DNA of 64,000 bases from Arthrobacter sp. S39. GTDB taxonomy: Bacteria; Actinomycetota; Actinomycetes; Actinomycetales; Micrococcaceae. Shown in pieces: positions 53,672 to 61,865 of the stretch. The translations under genes and the position numbers were made by a program. Location: NCBI RefSeq assembly GCF_004320525.1, contig NZ_SIHX01000005.1:248001-312000 (forward strand), in the 5' to 3' direction. The notes beneath the pieces are model-generated. The model saw only the letters and a list, made by a program, of their open reading frames with translations. It was not told the origin of the DNA and ran no database searches. How positions within the stretch are numbered: the first letter of the stretch is position 1; each line of letters opens with the position of its first letter.

Positions 53672-53886
53672 GGCTGGCTCCCGGTGAGTTCGAAGCCGTC
53701 GCTGACATGAAAGAGCCTGCGGCCGCCTACAGGGGTCCGAACCCAGATGGTCTCGCCGTCGGCCGTCCTGGTGTCCACCTCGCCGGAGTACTCGGTGTGG
53801 GTGCCCCGGGTGAGCACTACAGCGTCCCCCACCTGGACGTCCTCCCAGATGCCGGGGGCTTTGACGCGATTCGTCCTTGAAGTCAC
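53668..53886 (-). CDS. Small hypothetical protein
   Basis: 72 aa, mostly beta-strand pattern (WEDVQVGDAVVLTRGTHTEYSGEVDTRTADGETIWVRTPVGGRRLFHVSDGFELTG), suggestive of a small SH3-like barrel. Coding potential is supported by sensible residue composition. The larger frame 53615-54007 on the same strand is Arg/His-rich and looks like its shadow. Function unknown. Confidence 0.6.
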   Translation of the reverse strand: MTSRTNRVKAPGIWEDVQVGDAVVLTRGTHTEYSGEVDTRTADGETIWVRTPVGGRRLFHVSDGFELTGSQP

Positions 53887-54084
53887 GGGTGTTCCTTAGG
53901 TCCTTGGGTGCCCGGCAGGTTAGCGGGTCCACTTCATCCAACCCGAATGCCTTGCGCAGGCCAATGGAGGAACTAACCAGCCTTGCGGCCGTCATTTGTG
54001 CAGGCATCCAGTGGCCTATGTACCGCGACTTTGGGCGGGGCTAGACTGCTGGCGTAAGTCGCCGACTACCTCAGGGAGAACAGC

Positions 54085-54429
54085 ATGAACTACTCAGGGA
54101 CTGGCAACGAGAAAGCCACCGCGGCCCACGAGCTCAACAGGACCCATGTGGGGCAGACAGTCAGCTTCGAGCCTGATGAGTTCACTGTGGTGTTCGGGAA
54201 AATCGCCGCCATTGCGCGCAAGGAAGGCGGCGTGACCATAGCCCTGCAGGGCGTTGAAGGAAGCGGCGGCCTGCAATCGAGCTACAGCATTCCGGGAAGC
54301 CAGTTCGTGTATCTGCAGCCGGACATGCTCACCAACACCGAATCCACCATCAAGGATCTGTTCGGCAAGGTCCAGGAAAACCTTCGCGGCAGCGGCCACC
54401 GGGGTGAGGACAAGACGGACAGGCTCTAA
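54085..54429 (+). CDS. Small hypothetical protein
   Basis: 114 aa with SD CAGGGAGA before the ATG. Strand-rich middle (VGQTVSFEPDEFTVVFGKIAAIARKEGGVTIALQGVE) and a polar helical tail (TIKDLFGKVQENLRGSGHRG). No motif, signal or TM segment seen. It stands 84 bp before the DJ-1-like gene and may be co-transcribed. Not recognised. Confidence 0.72.
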   Translation: MNYSGTGNEKATAAHELNRTHVGQTVSFEPDEFTVVFGKIAAIARKEGGVTIALQGVEGSGGLQSSYSIPGSQFVYLQPDMLTNTESTIKDLFGKVQENLRGSGHRGEDKTDRL

Positions 54430-54513
54430 GCGGGAGTTTCTCGAAGATATTCCGACCGGGAGGGCCGGAATTGGGCTGGGCGTAGGGTGGAAGCCGGACG
54501 AAAGGAGCACGTC

Positions 54514-55293
54514 ATGAAGAAAATCCTCATGGTTCTGACCAGCGTTTCCGAGCTCGGCGATACGGGCGAGAAGACCGGCTACAACGTGGCCGAAGCTGCA
54601 CATCCCTGGAAGGTCTTCAAGGATTCCGGGCATTTCGTCGACTTTGCCTCCATCCAGGGCGGCCAGCCCCCGCGCGACGAGGTGGACTCAAAGGATCTCC
54701 TCCAGGTCGCCTTCACGGAGGACGAAACCACGCGCGCCGGCCTCTACAACACTGCCCGCGTCGATGTCGTTGATCCCGAACAGTACGACGCCGTCTACCT
54801 CGTAGGTGGCCACGGTGCCATGTGGGACTTCCCGGACAGCGAAGGGTTACAGAATCTGGTGGCCAGCGTTTACAACGCCGGTGGCCTCGTGGGCGCGGTC
54901 TGCCACGGACCAGCCGGCCTGCTGAACGTGGAATTGAAGAACGGACTTCGTCTCGTCGAGGGCCGGAAGGTCGCCGCCTTCACCAACGACGAGGAGGTTG
55001 CCGCGGGGAAGGACAAGGTCATCCCGTTCTTTTTGGCAGACCGGCTTGAGGAACAGGGTGCCACGCACGTCTCCGCAGGTGTCTTTGAGGAAAAGGTCGT
55101 GGTCGACGACCGTCTGGTGACCGGCCAGAACCCGGCCTCAGCCGCCGGCGTGGCCAAGGAGATGGAGAAACTCTTCGCAGCCGTTATCCACCAGGAAAAA
55201 GCCGAGGAACAGCACGAGACGGAGGCTCTGCGTGCCGAGAAGGACGCCGAGAAGAACGCCAAGAAGGCAGCTGCGGCAGGCGGTGAGCACTAA
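54514..55293 (+). CDS. DJ-1/PfpI (type 1 glutamine amidotransferase-like) protein
   Basis: 259 aa from the ATG at 54514 (AAAGGAG). Hsp31-like subgroup: KKILMVLTSVSELGDTGEKTGY, YDAVYLVGGHGAMWDFPDS (Glu/Asp-His region) and the nucleophile elbow GAVCHGPAGLL with the reactive Cys. Members act as glyoxalase III, chaperone or deglycase-like proteins. Unusual: a ~35-residue charged tail (EKAEEQHETEALRAEKDAEK...) likely forming a solvent-exposed helix. A shared bidirectional terminator follows. Confidence 0.9.
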   Translation: MKKILMVLTSVSELGDTGEKTGYNVAEAAHPWKVFKDSGHFVDFASIQGGQPPRDEVDSKDLLQVAFTEDETTRAGLYNTARVDVVDPEQYDAVYLVGGHGAMWDFPDSEGLQNLVASVYNAGGLVGAVCHGPAGLLNVELKNGLRLVEGRKVAAFTNDEEVAAGKDKVIPFFLADRLEEQGATHVSAGVFEEKVVVDDRLVTGQNPASAAGVAKEMEKLFAAVIHQEKAEEQHETEALRAEKDAEKNAKKAAAAGGEH

Positions 55294-55357
55294 CGCCGGA
55301 AGTGCCGCTCGAAGGCCACAGGATTAACCGGGCGGGACCCGTTGATCCCGAGGCAAA

Positions 55358-55404
55358 GCAAAACCCCTGTTTCCCTTATCAGTAAAGGGAAACAGGGGTT
55401 TTGC
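55358..55404. terminator. Perfect 20-bp hairpin terminator between DJ-1 gene and tRNA-Ser
   Basis: gcaaaacccctgtttccctt (55358-55377) is exactly complementary to 55385-55404, with a 7-nt loop. The A/T runs at the stem base let it act on both the plus-strand gene and the minus-strand tRNA. Confidence 0.88.
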
Positions 55405-55411
55405 TATTTGG

Positions 55412-55498
55412 CGGTGACGGTGGGATTTGAACCCACGTTGGCTTTGACACCAAACAACATTTCGAGTGTTGCACCTTCGGCCGCTCGGACACGTCACC
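55412..55498 (-). tRNA. tRNA-Ser (CGA)
   Basis: Acceptor ggtgacg pairs with cgtcacc. The anticodon stem caaca/tgttg encloses loop ctcgaaa, giving anticodon CGA (codon UCG). The long variable arm and T-loop ggttcaaatcc are standard for class II tRNA-Ser, with discriminator G. CCA is encoded at 55411-55409. Confidence 0.97.
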
Positions 55499-55623
55499 AA
55501 CCTGAATAGGTTACCGGAGCATGCCGTGCATCCCCAAAACGGCGTGTCCTTTCCCCCTCCCTTGGGACCACAGAGTTATCCACATAGGCCCTCTGGTTCG
55601 CCGTTTTTGTCGGTCCTTCGCGG

Positions 55624-55629
55624 GATGAT
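55624..55629 (+). promoter_or_regulatory. -10 hexamer GATGAT, leaderless start
   Basis: GATGAT ends 6 nt before the ATG at 55636 of the DUF222-HNH gene, and no SD is present. Confidence 0.45.
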
Positions 55630-55635
55630 TTGGGT

Positions 55636-57351
55636 ATGGAAAACGTGGCAGTGGACGAGGCGGTGGAGGCCTTTTTGGCGTCCGCTGCGGAGTTGGCTGA
55701 CTGTGTGCGGCGCGGGGTAGGCAGTCCTGGTTCCGGGGTTTCTGGCTCTGGCGGTTCGGATCCGCTGCGGGAGCAGGCGGATGCGTGCCTGGACGGGCTT
55801 GGCGTATCGGCGCGGGTTGGTGCCATGGTGGCCGGTCTGACGGTGCGCCTGGTTTCCGGGTTCGCGGATAAGTCCGAGGCCATGGCAGCGCCGGCCACGA
55901 GTCCGGGCCAGCACACGGCCCAGGAGATGGGCGTTGTCTCGGAGGTGGCGTGTGCCCTGACGGTGAGCGAACGCTCGGCTTCCGCCCTGCTGGCCCAATC
56001 CCGCGAACTCTCCACCACGCTGCCGCTGACGCTCGCCGCGTTGCACTCCGGGAACATTTCGTGGCAGCACGCCCGGGTCATGGTGGACGAAACGGCCAGC
56101 CTAGACCCCGCCGGGGCCGCAGCGTTGGAGGCGCATTTCCTGGACCCTGACGCGCCGCACCCCGCCCGGTGGTGCCCGGCCGGGGACATGGTCCCTTCCC
56201 GGTTCCGGCACAAAGCCCGGACCTGGCGGGAACGCCACCACCCGGTCAGCATCGAAGTTCGCCACGCCAAAAGCTTCCTGGACCGTCGGCTCGAGTACGC
56301 CCCGGACCGTGACGGGATGGCCTGGCTCTCCGCCAACCTGCCTGCGGACCAGGCCGCCGGGATCTGGAACGGCGTCACCGCCACCGCCCGGGCCCTCCAA
56401 GGCCCCACCGAGGACCGGACACTGACCCAGCTCCGGGCAGACGTCGCCGCCAAACTACTCCTCAGCGCCGGCTTCACCACCAGCAACCCAACGGCCGGCA
56501 GCACAGACGCAGTGGCCGGCACGGGCAGCGCCGGTGATGGCGTGGCTGGCCGCGTTCCAGCCACGGACGGGATCGATGATGCCGTGACCGGCCTGCTTCC
56601 GGCCCCTGACGGGGTCAATGCGGGCCGGGTGCCCTCGCCGGCGGCGCAGGTCCTCGTGACCGTCCCGGTCTTCGCCCTGATGGGCCTCACCGACGAACCC
56701 GCCGACCTCGACGGCTACGGACCCATCCCCGCCTCGATGGCCCGCAAACTCGTGGCCGACGGGGCATCCTCATTCCGCCGGGTCCTTATTGATCCGCGCG
56801 ATGGGGCGCCGCTGGAGACCGGACGGGCCAGCTACCGCATCCCCGCCTCCATGCGGCAATGGCTGCGCATGCGCGACGGGAAGTGTTCCTTCCCCGGCTG
56901 CAACAACCAATCCCTGGACAACGAAGCCGACCACATCCTCGCCTGGGCCGACGGCGGCACTACCGGTATATCCAATCTCGGGTCATTGTGCCGCAAACAC
57001 CATAGGCTGAAACACTCCACGGCGTGGAGACCCAACGAAGCCACCAAAGACGAACCACCCGGCTGGACCTCACCCACCGGCCGCCACTACAAAAGCGAAC
57101 ACCAGGACTGGGAAACACCACAATGGCCACCCCACATCCTGGACCAACTCAGCCGCCGGGAACGTGGCCCAGTCGTGCCCGAACACATCCAGTCGGAATA
57201 TCTATTGCCTGCAGACCCGCCGGCTGAAGTAGCAGTGCCCGAAGACGTCCTGCCCGGTCAGCCGCCGCCCGAAGAACTGCTTCCCGAAGAACCGCTGCCG
57301 GAGTGGGTCCGGCTGCCGTGGCCCATCGGCGAACAGCACTCATCCCGCTAG
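55636..57351 (+). CDS. DUF222-HNH endonuclease-signature protein
   Basis: 571 aa from the ATG at 55636. Helical DUF222 region (~90-330), then an HNH domain: CSFPGCNNQSLDNEADHILAWADGGTTGISNLGSLCRKHHRLKH with the CxxC, DH and HH positions intact. The Thr/Ala/Gly linker (~280-330) and a Pro/Glu-rich tail (~510-571) are variable. These proteins occur in many copies in Arthrobacter and some were linked to group-specific mobile repeats (13E12-like). A tRNA gene lies directly upstream. Confidence 0.9.
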   Translation: MENVAVDEAVEAFLASAAELADCVRRGVGSPGSGVSGSGGSDPLREQADACLDGLGVSARVGAMVAGLTVRLVSGFADKSEAMAAPATSPGQHTAQEMGVVSEVACALTVSERSASALLAQSRELSTTLPLTLAALHSGNISWQHARVMVDETASLDPAGAAALEAHFLDPDAPHPARWCPAGDMVPSRFRHKARTWRERHHPVSIEVRHAKSFLDRRLEYAPDRDGMAWLSANLPADQAAGIWNGVTATARALQGPTEDRTLTQLRADVAAKLLLSAGFTTSNPTAGSTDAVAGTGSAGDGVAGRVPATDGIDDAVTGLLPAPDGVNAGRVPSPAAQVLVTVPVFALMGLTDEPADLDGYGPIPASMARKLVADGASSFRRVLIDPRDGAPLETGRASYRIPASMRQWLRMRDGKCSFPGCNNQSLDNEADHILAWADGGTTGISNLGSLCRKHHRLKHSTAWRPNEATKDEPPGWTSPTGRHYKSEHQDWETPQWPPHILDQLSRRERGPVVPEHIQSEYLLPADPPAEVAVPEDVLPGQPPPEELLPEEPLPEWVRLPWPIGEQHSSR

Positions 57352-57462
57352 GAGGCGGGGCCGCGAGCACTGGCCCCATCATCCCAAAGTGCCTCATCGC
57401 GGCGGGCACCTATCGCAACGGGTAGCTATCGCCGCGGGCACAGGACTAGATTCATCAGCAAG

Positions 57463-58506
57463 ATGACTAATGCAGGCAAAGCACCGCAGGCAACTGCGTA
57501 TTGGACCACGGGACCGGAACACGGCGAGCTCCGGGCCGAGGACCTGCCTGCCCCTGGCCCGGGGGAGGCACTCATCCGCACCCTCTACTCGGGCATCAGC
57601 AAGGGCACCGAAATTGTGGTCCATAAAGGGTCGGTGCCACTCCGGGTTGCCCGCGAAATGCGTGCGCCGCACCAGGAAGGCTCCTTCCCTTCGCCGGTGA
57701 AGTTCGGCTACCTCTCTGTCGGCGTCGTTGAGCAGGGACCTGAAGACTGGATAGGCCAGAAGGTCTTCTGCCTCAACCCGCATCAGGACCGCTACGTGAC
57801 CCCCACCGATCAGCTGACCAGAATCCCCGACGGCGTTCCCGCCCGCCGCGCCGTCCTCACCGGCACCGTGGAAACCGCCGTCAACGCCCTCTGGGAAGCC
57901 GGTCCCCGGCTGGGGGACCGGATCGCTGTGGTGGGCTCCGGGCTGGTGGGCGGCATGGTGGCCACGCTCCTGCGCAGCTTCCCGCTGGCCCGCCTCGAAC
58001 TGGTGGATCTGGATCCGGCGCGCAGGAAGCTGGCCGACACGCTCGGCATCGATTTCGCCCACCCCGATGATGCCAAGCCGGACTGCGACATCGTGTTCCA
58101 CTGCTCCGCCTCCCAGCACGGCCTGGAACGCAGCCTGCAGCTGACCGGCGACGAGGGAGTCGTCATCGAGATGTCCTGGTACGCCAACCGCGAGGTTACC
58201 CTCCCTCTCGGCGAGGACTTCCACGCCCGCCGGCTGTCCATCCGCTCCAGCCAGGTGGGGGTTGTGGCCAGGGCACGGCGGCACCGGCGCACCAACGCGG
58301 ACCGGCTCGACCTGGCCGTTTCGCTCCTTAAGGATCCGGTTTTTGACGTATTCCTTACCGGAGTATCGCCGTTCATACAGCTCCCTGAAGTGGTCCAGCA
58401 CCTGGCCGACGGCACGCTCGAAGCCCTGTGCCATGTGATCGAATATCCCCCGAGCCCCGGCGCGGAAAACAGCCCCGCAAACACCAACCCCGAAGACACG
58501 AGGTAA
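57463..58506 (+). CDS. Medium-chain (zinc-type) dehydrogenase
   Basis: 347 aa. GroES-like N-terminus (GEALIRTLYSGISKGTEIVVHKG), Rossmann part AVVGSGLVGGMVATLLRSFPLARLELVDLDPARR. Typical catalytic-zinc Cys/His residues are not all obvious, so it may be a zinc-independent MDR. First gene of a tight cluster with a PTPS homologue (3-bp gap) and a glycosyltransferase (5-bp gap). Confidence 0.87.
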   Translation: MTNAGKAPQATAYWTTGPEHGELRAEDLPAPGPGEALIRTLYSGISKGTEIVVHKGSVPLRVAREMRAPHQEGSFPSPVKFGYLSVGVVEQGPEDWIGQKVFCLNPHQDRYVTPTDQLTRIPDGVPARRAVLTGTVETAVNALWEAGPRLGDRIAVVGSGLVGGMVATLLRSFPLARLELVDLDPARRKLADTLGIDFAHPDDAKPDCDIVFHCSASQHGLERSLQLTGDEGVVIEMSWYANREVTLPLGEDFHARRLSIRSSQVGVVARARRHRRTNADRLDLAVSLLKDPVFDVFLTGVSPFIQLPEVVQHLADGTLEALCHVIEYPPSPGAENSPANTNPEDTR

Positions 58507-58509
58507 CCA

Positions 58510-58905
58510 GTGTTCAGCCTGACCGTCCGCCGCCACTTTATGATCGCCCACAGCCTCCCGCGTGAGGCCTTCGGCCCGGCCCAGGCCCTGCACGGGGCAA
58601 CGTTCGTGGCGGAGGTGACGTTCCGCCGTCGTGCCTTGAATCAGGACGCAATCGTCCTGGACATCGGGGCTGCCGGCGGAATCATCGAGGATGTGCTGGC
58701 CGGGCTCAACTACCGCAACCTGGATGAACACCCGGACTTCGGCGGCAAGCTCACTACTACCGAGGCCCTGGCCGAGTACATCGCCCAGTCCGTCGCCGCA
58801 AAGCTCAAGGGCAACGACGACGGCCGCGAACTCACTGCTATTGACGTCACCCTGCGCGAAAATCCCGACGCCTGGGCCACCTACTCGCTGGACCTGACCG
58901 CCTGA
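58510..58905 (+). CDS. 6-pyruvoyl-tetrahydropterin/6-carboxytetrahydropterin synthase-like protein
   Basis: 131 aa from the GTG at 58510. Short T-fold protein with the metal His cluster: RRHFMIAHSLP and AQALHGATFVAEV, and ENPDAWATYSLDL near the end. PTPS and QueD convert dihydroneopterin triphosphate. The usual catalytic Cys is not evident, so the chemistry may differ. It is sandwiched in a dehydrogenase/glycosyltransferase operon rather than queuosine genes, suggesting a pterin-derived or sugar-linked product. Confidence 0.88.
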   Translation: MFSLTVRRHFMIAHSLPREAFGPAQALHGATFVAEVTFRRRALNQDAIVLDIGAAGGIIEDVLAGLNYRNLDEHPDFGGKLTTTEALAEYIAQSVAAKLKGNDDGRELTAIDVTLRENPDAWATYSLDLTA

Positions 58906-58910
58906 CGTCC

Positions 58911-61301
58911 GTGCACATCAGGCTCCTGGTCCCGGCAAACATCACCCACAACTCGGGCGGCAACGTCTACAATGCACGGCTCGCCGATGGACTGGGGGCT
59001 TTGGGCATGGACGTCGAAGTCCTGGCCGTGGACGGTTCCTGGCCGGACGCCAGCGCGAAGGAACGACGGCGGCTCGGCAGCCTTCTCGGCGCCTGGGAAC
59101 CGGAGGCGGAAACCACCCCAGAAACGGTCACCGTGGTCGACGGTCTGATCGCGTGCGGCGCTCCTGACGAAATTGAGTACGCTGCGGCCGCAGGCCAGCG
59201 CACCTGGGTCCTGCTGCACATGCCCTCACCCAGCCATCCCGACGGCGAGAGCCGTGCCCTGCACGCGGCCACCGGCGTGATCTGCACGAGTTCGTCGGCC
59301 GCGGGAGCCACAAAGGACAAACATGGGTTTGCTTCGAGCCGGGTAGCCCTGCCGGGAACAGAACCCGCACCCGTGGCAGCAGGTTCGGACCCGCCGCACA
59401 TCATCGCCGTGGCAGCACTCCTGCCGAACAAGGACCAGCTGCTGGCCGTGGCTGCACTCGCCAGGCTCCAGAACCTCGCCTGGACGGCATCCCTGGTGGG
59501 AACGGACGACGCCGATCCCGCCTATGCGGCGCAGGTCCGGGCTGCCGTTTCCTCCTTTGGAATAAAAGACCGTGTGCGGCTCACCGGCCAGCTCGACGGG
59601 AGGGAACTGGAGGACGAATGGGGCCGGTCGGACCTGAGCTTGCTCGTTTCCCGGGCCGAAACGTTCGGGCTGGTGGTCACCGAATCGCTGGCCCGCGGCA
59701 TCCCGGTCATCGTCCGGAAGGGGACCGGCGCCGTCGAGGCACTGGGCCTGTCCGGCGGGCCGGCGGTCAGGACTGAGCGTGACGACGGCGCAACACCAGG
59801 TCCCGCCGCAGGACTGCCTGGTGCCGCCGTCGGACTCGAGGGTCCAGAAAACGATCAAGCGGACGTGCTCGCCGCCGTGATCCGGCAATGGCTGTCGGAA
59901 CCTCCGCTCCGTGCCCGTTGGCGCGCGGCGGCACTTGACGCCCGGGACAGGTTGCCCGGGTGGGATTCCACTGCCCGGACTGTCCTGGACATGCTCGGGG
60001 GATCAGCTGACGGGAAGCCTACCGCCGCAGGGACCACCGGTGCACAATGGGGCATGACCACGCACGCGTCCTCCGCCACCGGCCTGAGCGTCCAGGCTCC
60101 GGCCCCGCAGCTGCTCACGCCCGAGCTGCTCCGGGCCTGGGCTTGGCACAAACAGGGCCTCGACGGTACGCTGCAGGGCGCGGACCCCGCCGACGTCTTC
60201 ACCACGGCAGGCTGGGCCCGTTCAGTCGGCGGCGCCAACCCCTACCTCACGCTCTTTGCCCGCGCCGGAACCAGCCGCGCGGAGGCGGACGCCGCCGTCC
60301 TGTCCCTGAAGATCCATGAGCTGCCCGCCGCCCGCGGCTGCACCTACGTGCTGGGCCACGAGGACTTCGCCTGGGGCCTCCAGATCGGCAGGGACGCCGC
60401 CGTGGCGCCGTTCCGGGTGCTTGCCAGGATGGGTGTGGAGCGCGGTGAAATCACCCTGCTTGAGGAGCAGATCGTGCACGCCCTCGGCGACGCCGCCAGC
60501 CCCCTGGACCCCAAACAGCTCAAGGACCTGCTCGGCGATTCCGTCCGGAACCTCGGCGACGAAGGCAAAAAGAAGGGCGCCGCCACAACCCTTCCCACGG
60601 CCCTGGGCCTCCTGCAGGCGGACGGCCGGATCCGGCGCGTGCCGGTCAACGGACGCCTCGATCAGCAGCGGTACGCCTACACCCTGTGGGGACTGCAGCC
60701 CACCGCCATGGACGACGACGCCGCCCGCAGCCTCCTCCTGGAGCGCTACCTCGGCTGGACCGGTGGCGCCACAGTTAAACAGTCGCAGTGGTTCACGGGG
60801 TTCACCCTCGCGCACACGAAGGCGGGGCTCGCCGCGACCGGGGCTGTGGAGGTTCCGGCAACGAACGGTGAGGTGCTGTGGATGCTTCCCGACGACGTCG
60901 AGCGCCTCGCCGCTTTCGAGGCACCGGCTGAGGAGCAGATCCAGTTGCTCGCCGGCACCGACTCCCTTGTCCTGCTCCGGCGGAATTCAGCGGACATGTT
61001 CGCGGAGCAGGACAGGGACAAGAACGTGCTGGGCTCCACCCTGGCGTTGCAGGCCGACCTTCCGGACCACCCCATCCTGGACCGCGGCCGGATCATCGGC
61101 CTCTGGCAGTTCGATCCCGCGGAGGCGCGGATCGCTCACTGGTTGTTTGACGGCCCCACCCCGGCAGCAAGCCGGCGAATAGCAGAAGTGGAGGCGTGGA
61201 TCCGGGACGAGCTGGGCGATTTCCGCTCGTTCAGCCTGGACTCGCCCGCCTCCCGGCAGGACCGGATCGACGCGCTTGATGCCGCCGGCCAAGGTTCCTA
61301 G
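58911..61301 (+). CDS. Glycosyltransferase family 4 fused to AlkZ-like winged-helix protein
   Basis: 796 aa as one uninterrupted frame. Residues ~1-365 are GT-B: HIRLLVPANITHNSGGNVYNARLADGLG, VAALLPNKDQLLAVAALARL, LTGQLDGRELEDEWGRSDLSLLVSRAETFGLVVTESLARGIPVIV. Residues ~397-796 match DNA glycosylase AlkZ-like winged-helix proteins (AWAWHKQGLDGTLQG, GWARSVGGANPYLTLFARAG, LEEQIVHALGDAASPL). The linker ~366-381 (ADGKPTAAGTTGAQWG) looks like translated spacer, and an internal ATG at 60054 (residue 382) has CACAAT 5 nt upstream, suggesting two genes joined by stop loss. Confidence 0.85.
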   Translation: MHIRLLVPANITHNSGGNVYNARLADGLGALGMDVEVLAVDGSWPDASAKERRRLGSLLGAWEPEAETTPETVTVVDGLIACGAPDEIEYAAAAGQRTWVLLHMPSPSHPDGESRALHAATGVICTSSSAAGATKDKHGFASSRVALPGTEPAPVAAGSDPPHIIAVAALLPNKDQLLAVAALARLQNLAWTASLVGTDDADPAYAAQVRAAVSSFGIKDRVRLTGQLDGRELEDEWGRSDLSLLVSRAETFGLVVTESLARGIPVIVRKGTGAVEALGLSGGPAVRTERDDGATPGPAAGLPGAAVGLEGPENDQADVLAAVIRQWLSEPPLRARWRAAALDARDRLPGWDSTARTVLDMLGGSADGKPTAAGTTGAQWGMTTHASSATGLSVQAPAPQLLTPELLRAWAWHKQGLDGTLQGADPADVFTTAGWARSVGGANPYLTLFARAGTSRAEADAAVLSLKIHELPAARGCTYVLGHEDFAWGLQIGRDAAVAPFRVLARMGVERGEITLLEEQIVHALGDAASPLDPKQLKDLLGDSVRNLGDEGKKKGAATTLPTALGLLQADGRIRRVPVNGRLDQQRYAYTLWGLQPTAMDDDAARSLLLERYLGWTGGATVKQSQWFTGFTLAHTKAGLAATGAVEVPATNGEVLWMLPDDVERLAAFEAPAEEQIQLLAGTDSLVLLRRNSADMFAEQDRDKNVLGSTLALQADLPDHPILDRGRIIGLWQFDPAEARIAHWLFDGPTPAASRRIAEVEAWIRDELGDFRSFSLDSPASRQDRIDALDAAGQGS
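60043..60056 (+). promoter_or_regulatory. Internal leaderless-type start of AlkZ-like part
   Basis: CACAAT at 60043 is followed by 5 nt and an in-frame ATG at 60054, the leaderless layout seen at other genes here. It would express the AlkZ-like domain alone (60054-61301, 415 aa). Confidence 0.45.
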
Positions 61302-61804
61302 GCGCGGCTACGGTGCGCGGCGAAGAAATCCCGGAGGAGGTCACCGCATTCCTCTTCCCTGATACCGCCGTAGACCTCCACCCAGTGGTTGAGGCGGCGC
61401 TCGCGGAGGACATCAAAGACGGAACCCGCGGCGCCGGCTTTCTCATCCCAGGCCCCGAACACCACGCGCGGAATCCTGGCCAGGACAACAGCACCGGCGC
61501 ACATGGCGCACGGCTCCAGGGTCACCACCAGGGTGCAGTCCGCCAGCCGCCAGCCATCATCGCTGCCGCCGTCCAGCCTCGACAGTTCCCGCAGCCTGTC
61601 CGCGGCCTCGCGGATGGCGACCACTTCGGCGTGGGCAGTGGGGTCTCCCAGTTCCTCCCGCTGGTTCCGTCCGGAACCCAGCACGGCGCCGTCGGGCCCT
61701 ATCACCACAGCCCCGATGGGCACATCCGCCGTGGCCAGCGCGCGCCGGGCTTCGTCCAGGGCAAGACCCATCCAAGCAAGGTGGTTCTTTTCAGCGGGGA
61801 CCAT
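61298..61804 (-). CDS. tadA: tRNA-specific adenosine deaminase TadA
   Basis: 168 aa zinc cytidine/adenosine deaminase. Catalytic HAEVVAIREA (His and Glu) and PCAMCAGAVV (two Cys ligands), preceded by ADVPIGAVVIGPDG. It deaminates A34 of tRNA-Arg(ACG). TATCAT exactly 6 nt before the ATG indicates a leaderless mRNA. The end overlaps the convergent GT-AlkZ fusion by 4 bp. Confidence 0.95.
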   Translation of the reverse strand: MVPAEKNHLAWMGLALDEARRALATADVPIGAVVIGPDGAVLGSGRNQREELGDPTAHAEVVAIREAADRLRELSRLDGGSDDGWRLADCTLVVTLEPCAMCAGAVVLARIPRVVFGAWDEKAGAAGSVFDVLRERRLNHWVEVYGGIREEECGDLLRDFFAAHRSRA

Positions 61805-61810
61805 AGCTCA

Positions 61811-61816
61811 ATGATA
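61811..61816 (-). promoter_or_regulatory. -10 hexamer TATCAT, leaderless tadA start
   Basis: TATCAT, then 6 nt, then ATG at 61804; no SD in the 6-nt leader. Confidence 0.6.
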
Positions 61817-61865
61817 GTTTCGATGGATATCCAGCCTTGCAAAGCAATAACGCCGGGGAGGCAAC

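Noticed and set aside
53615-54007. 130-aa minus-strand frame
   Set aside because: Arg/His/Pro-rich for most of its length; only the overlapping 72-aa frame looks like protein. The last 18 codons are discussed separately.
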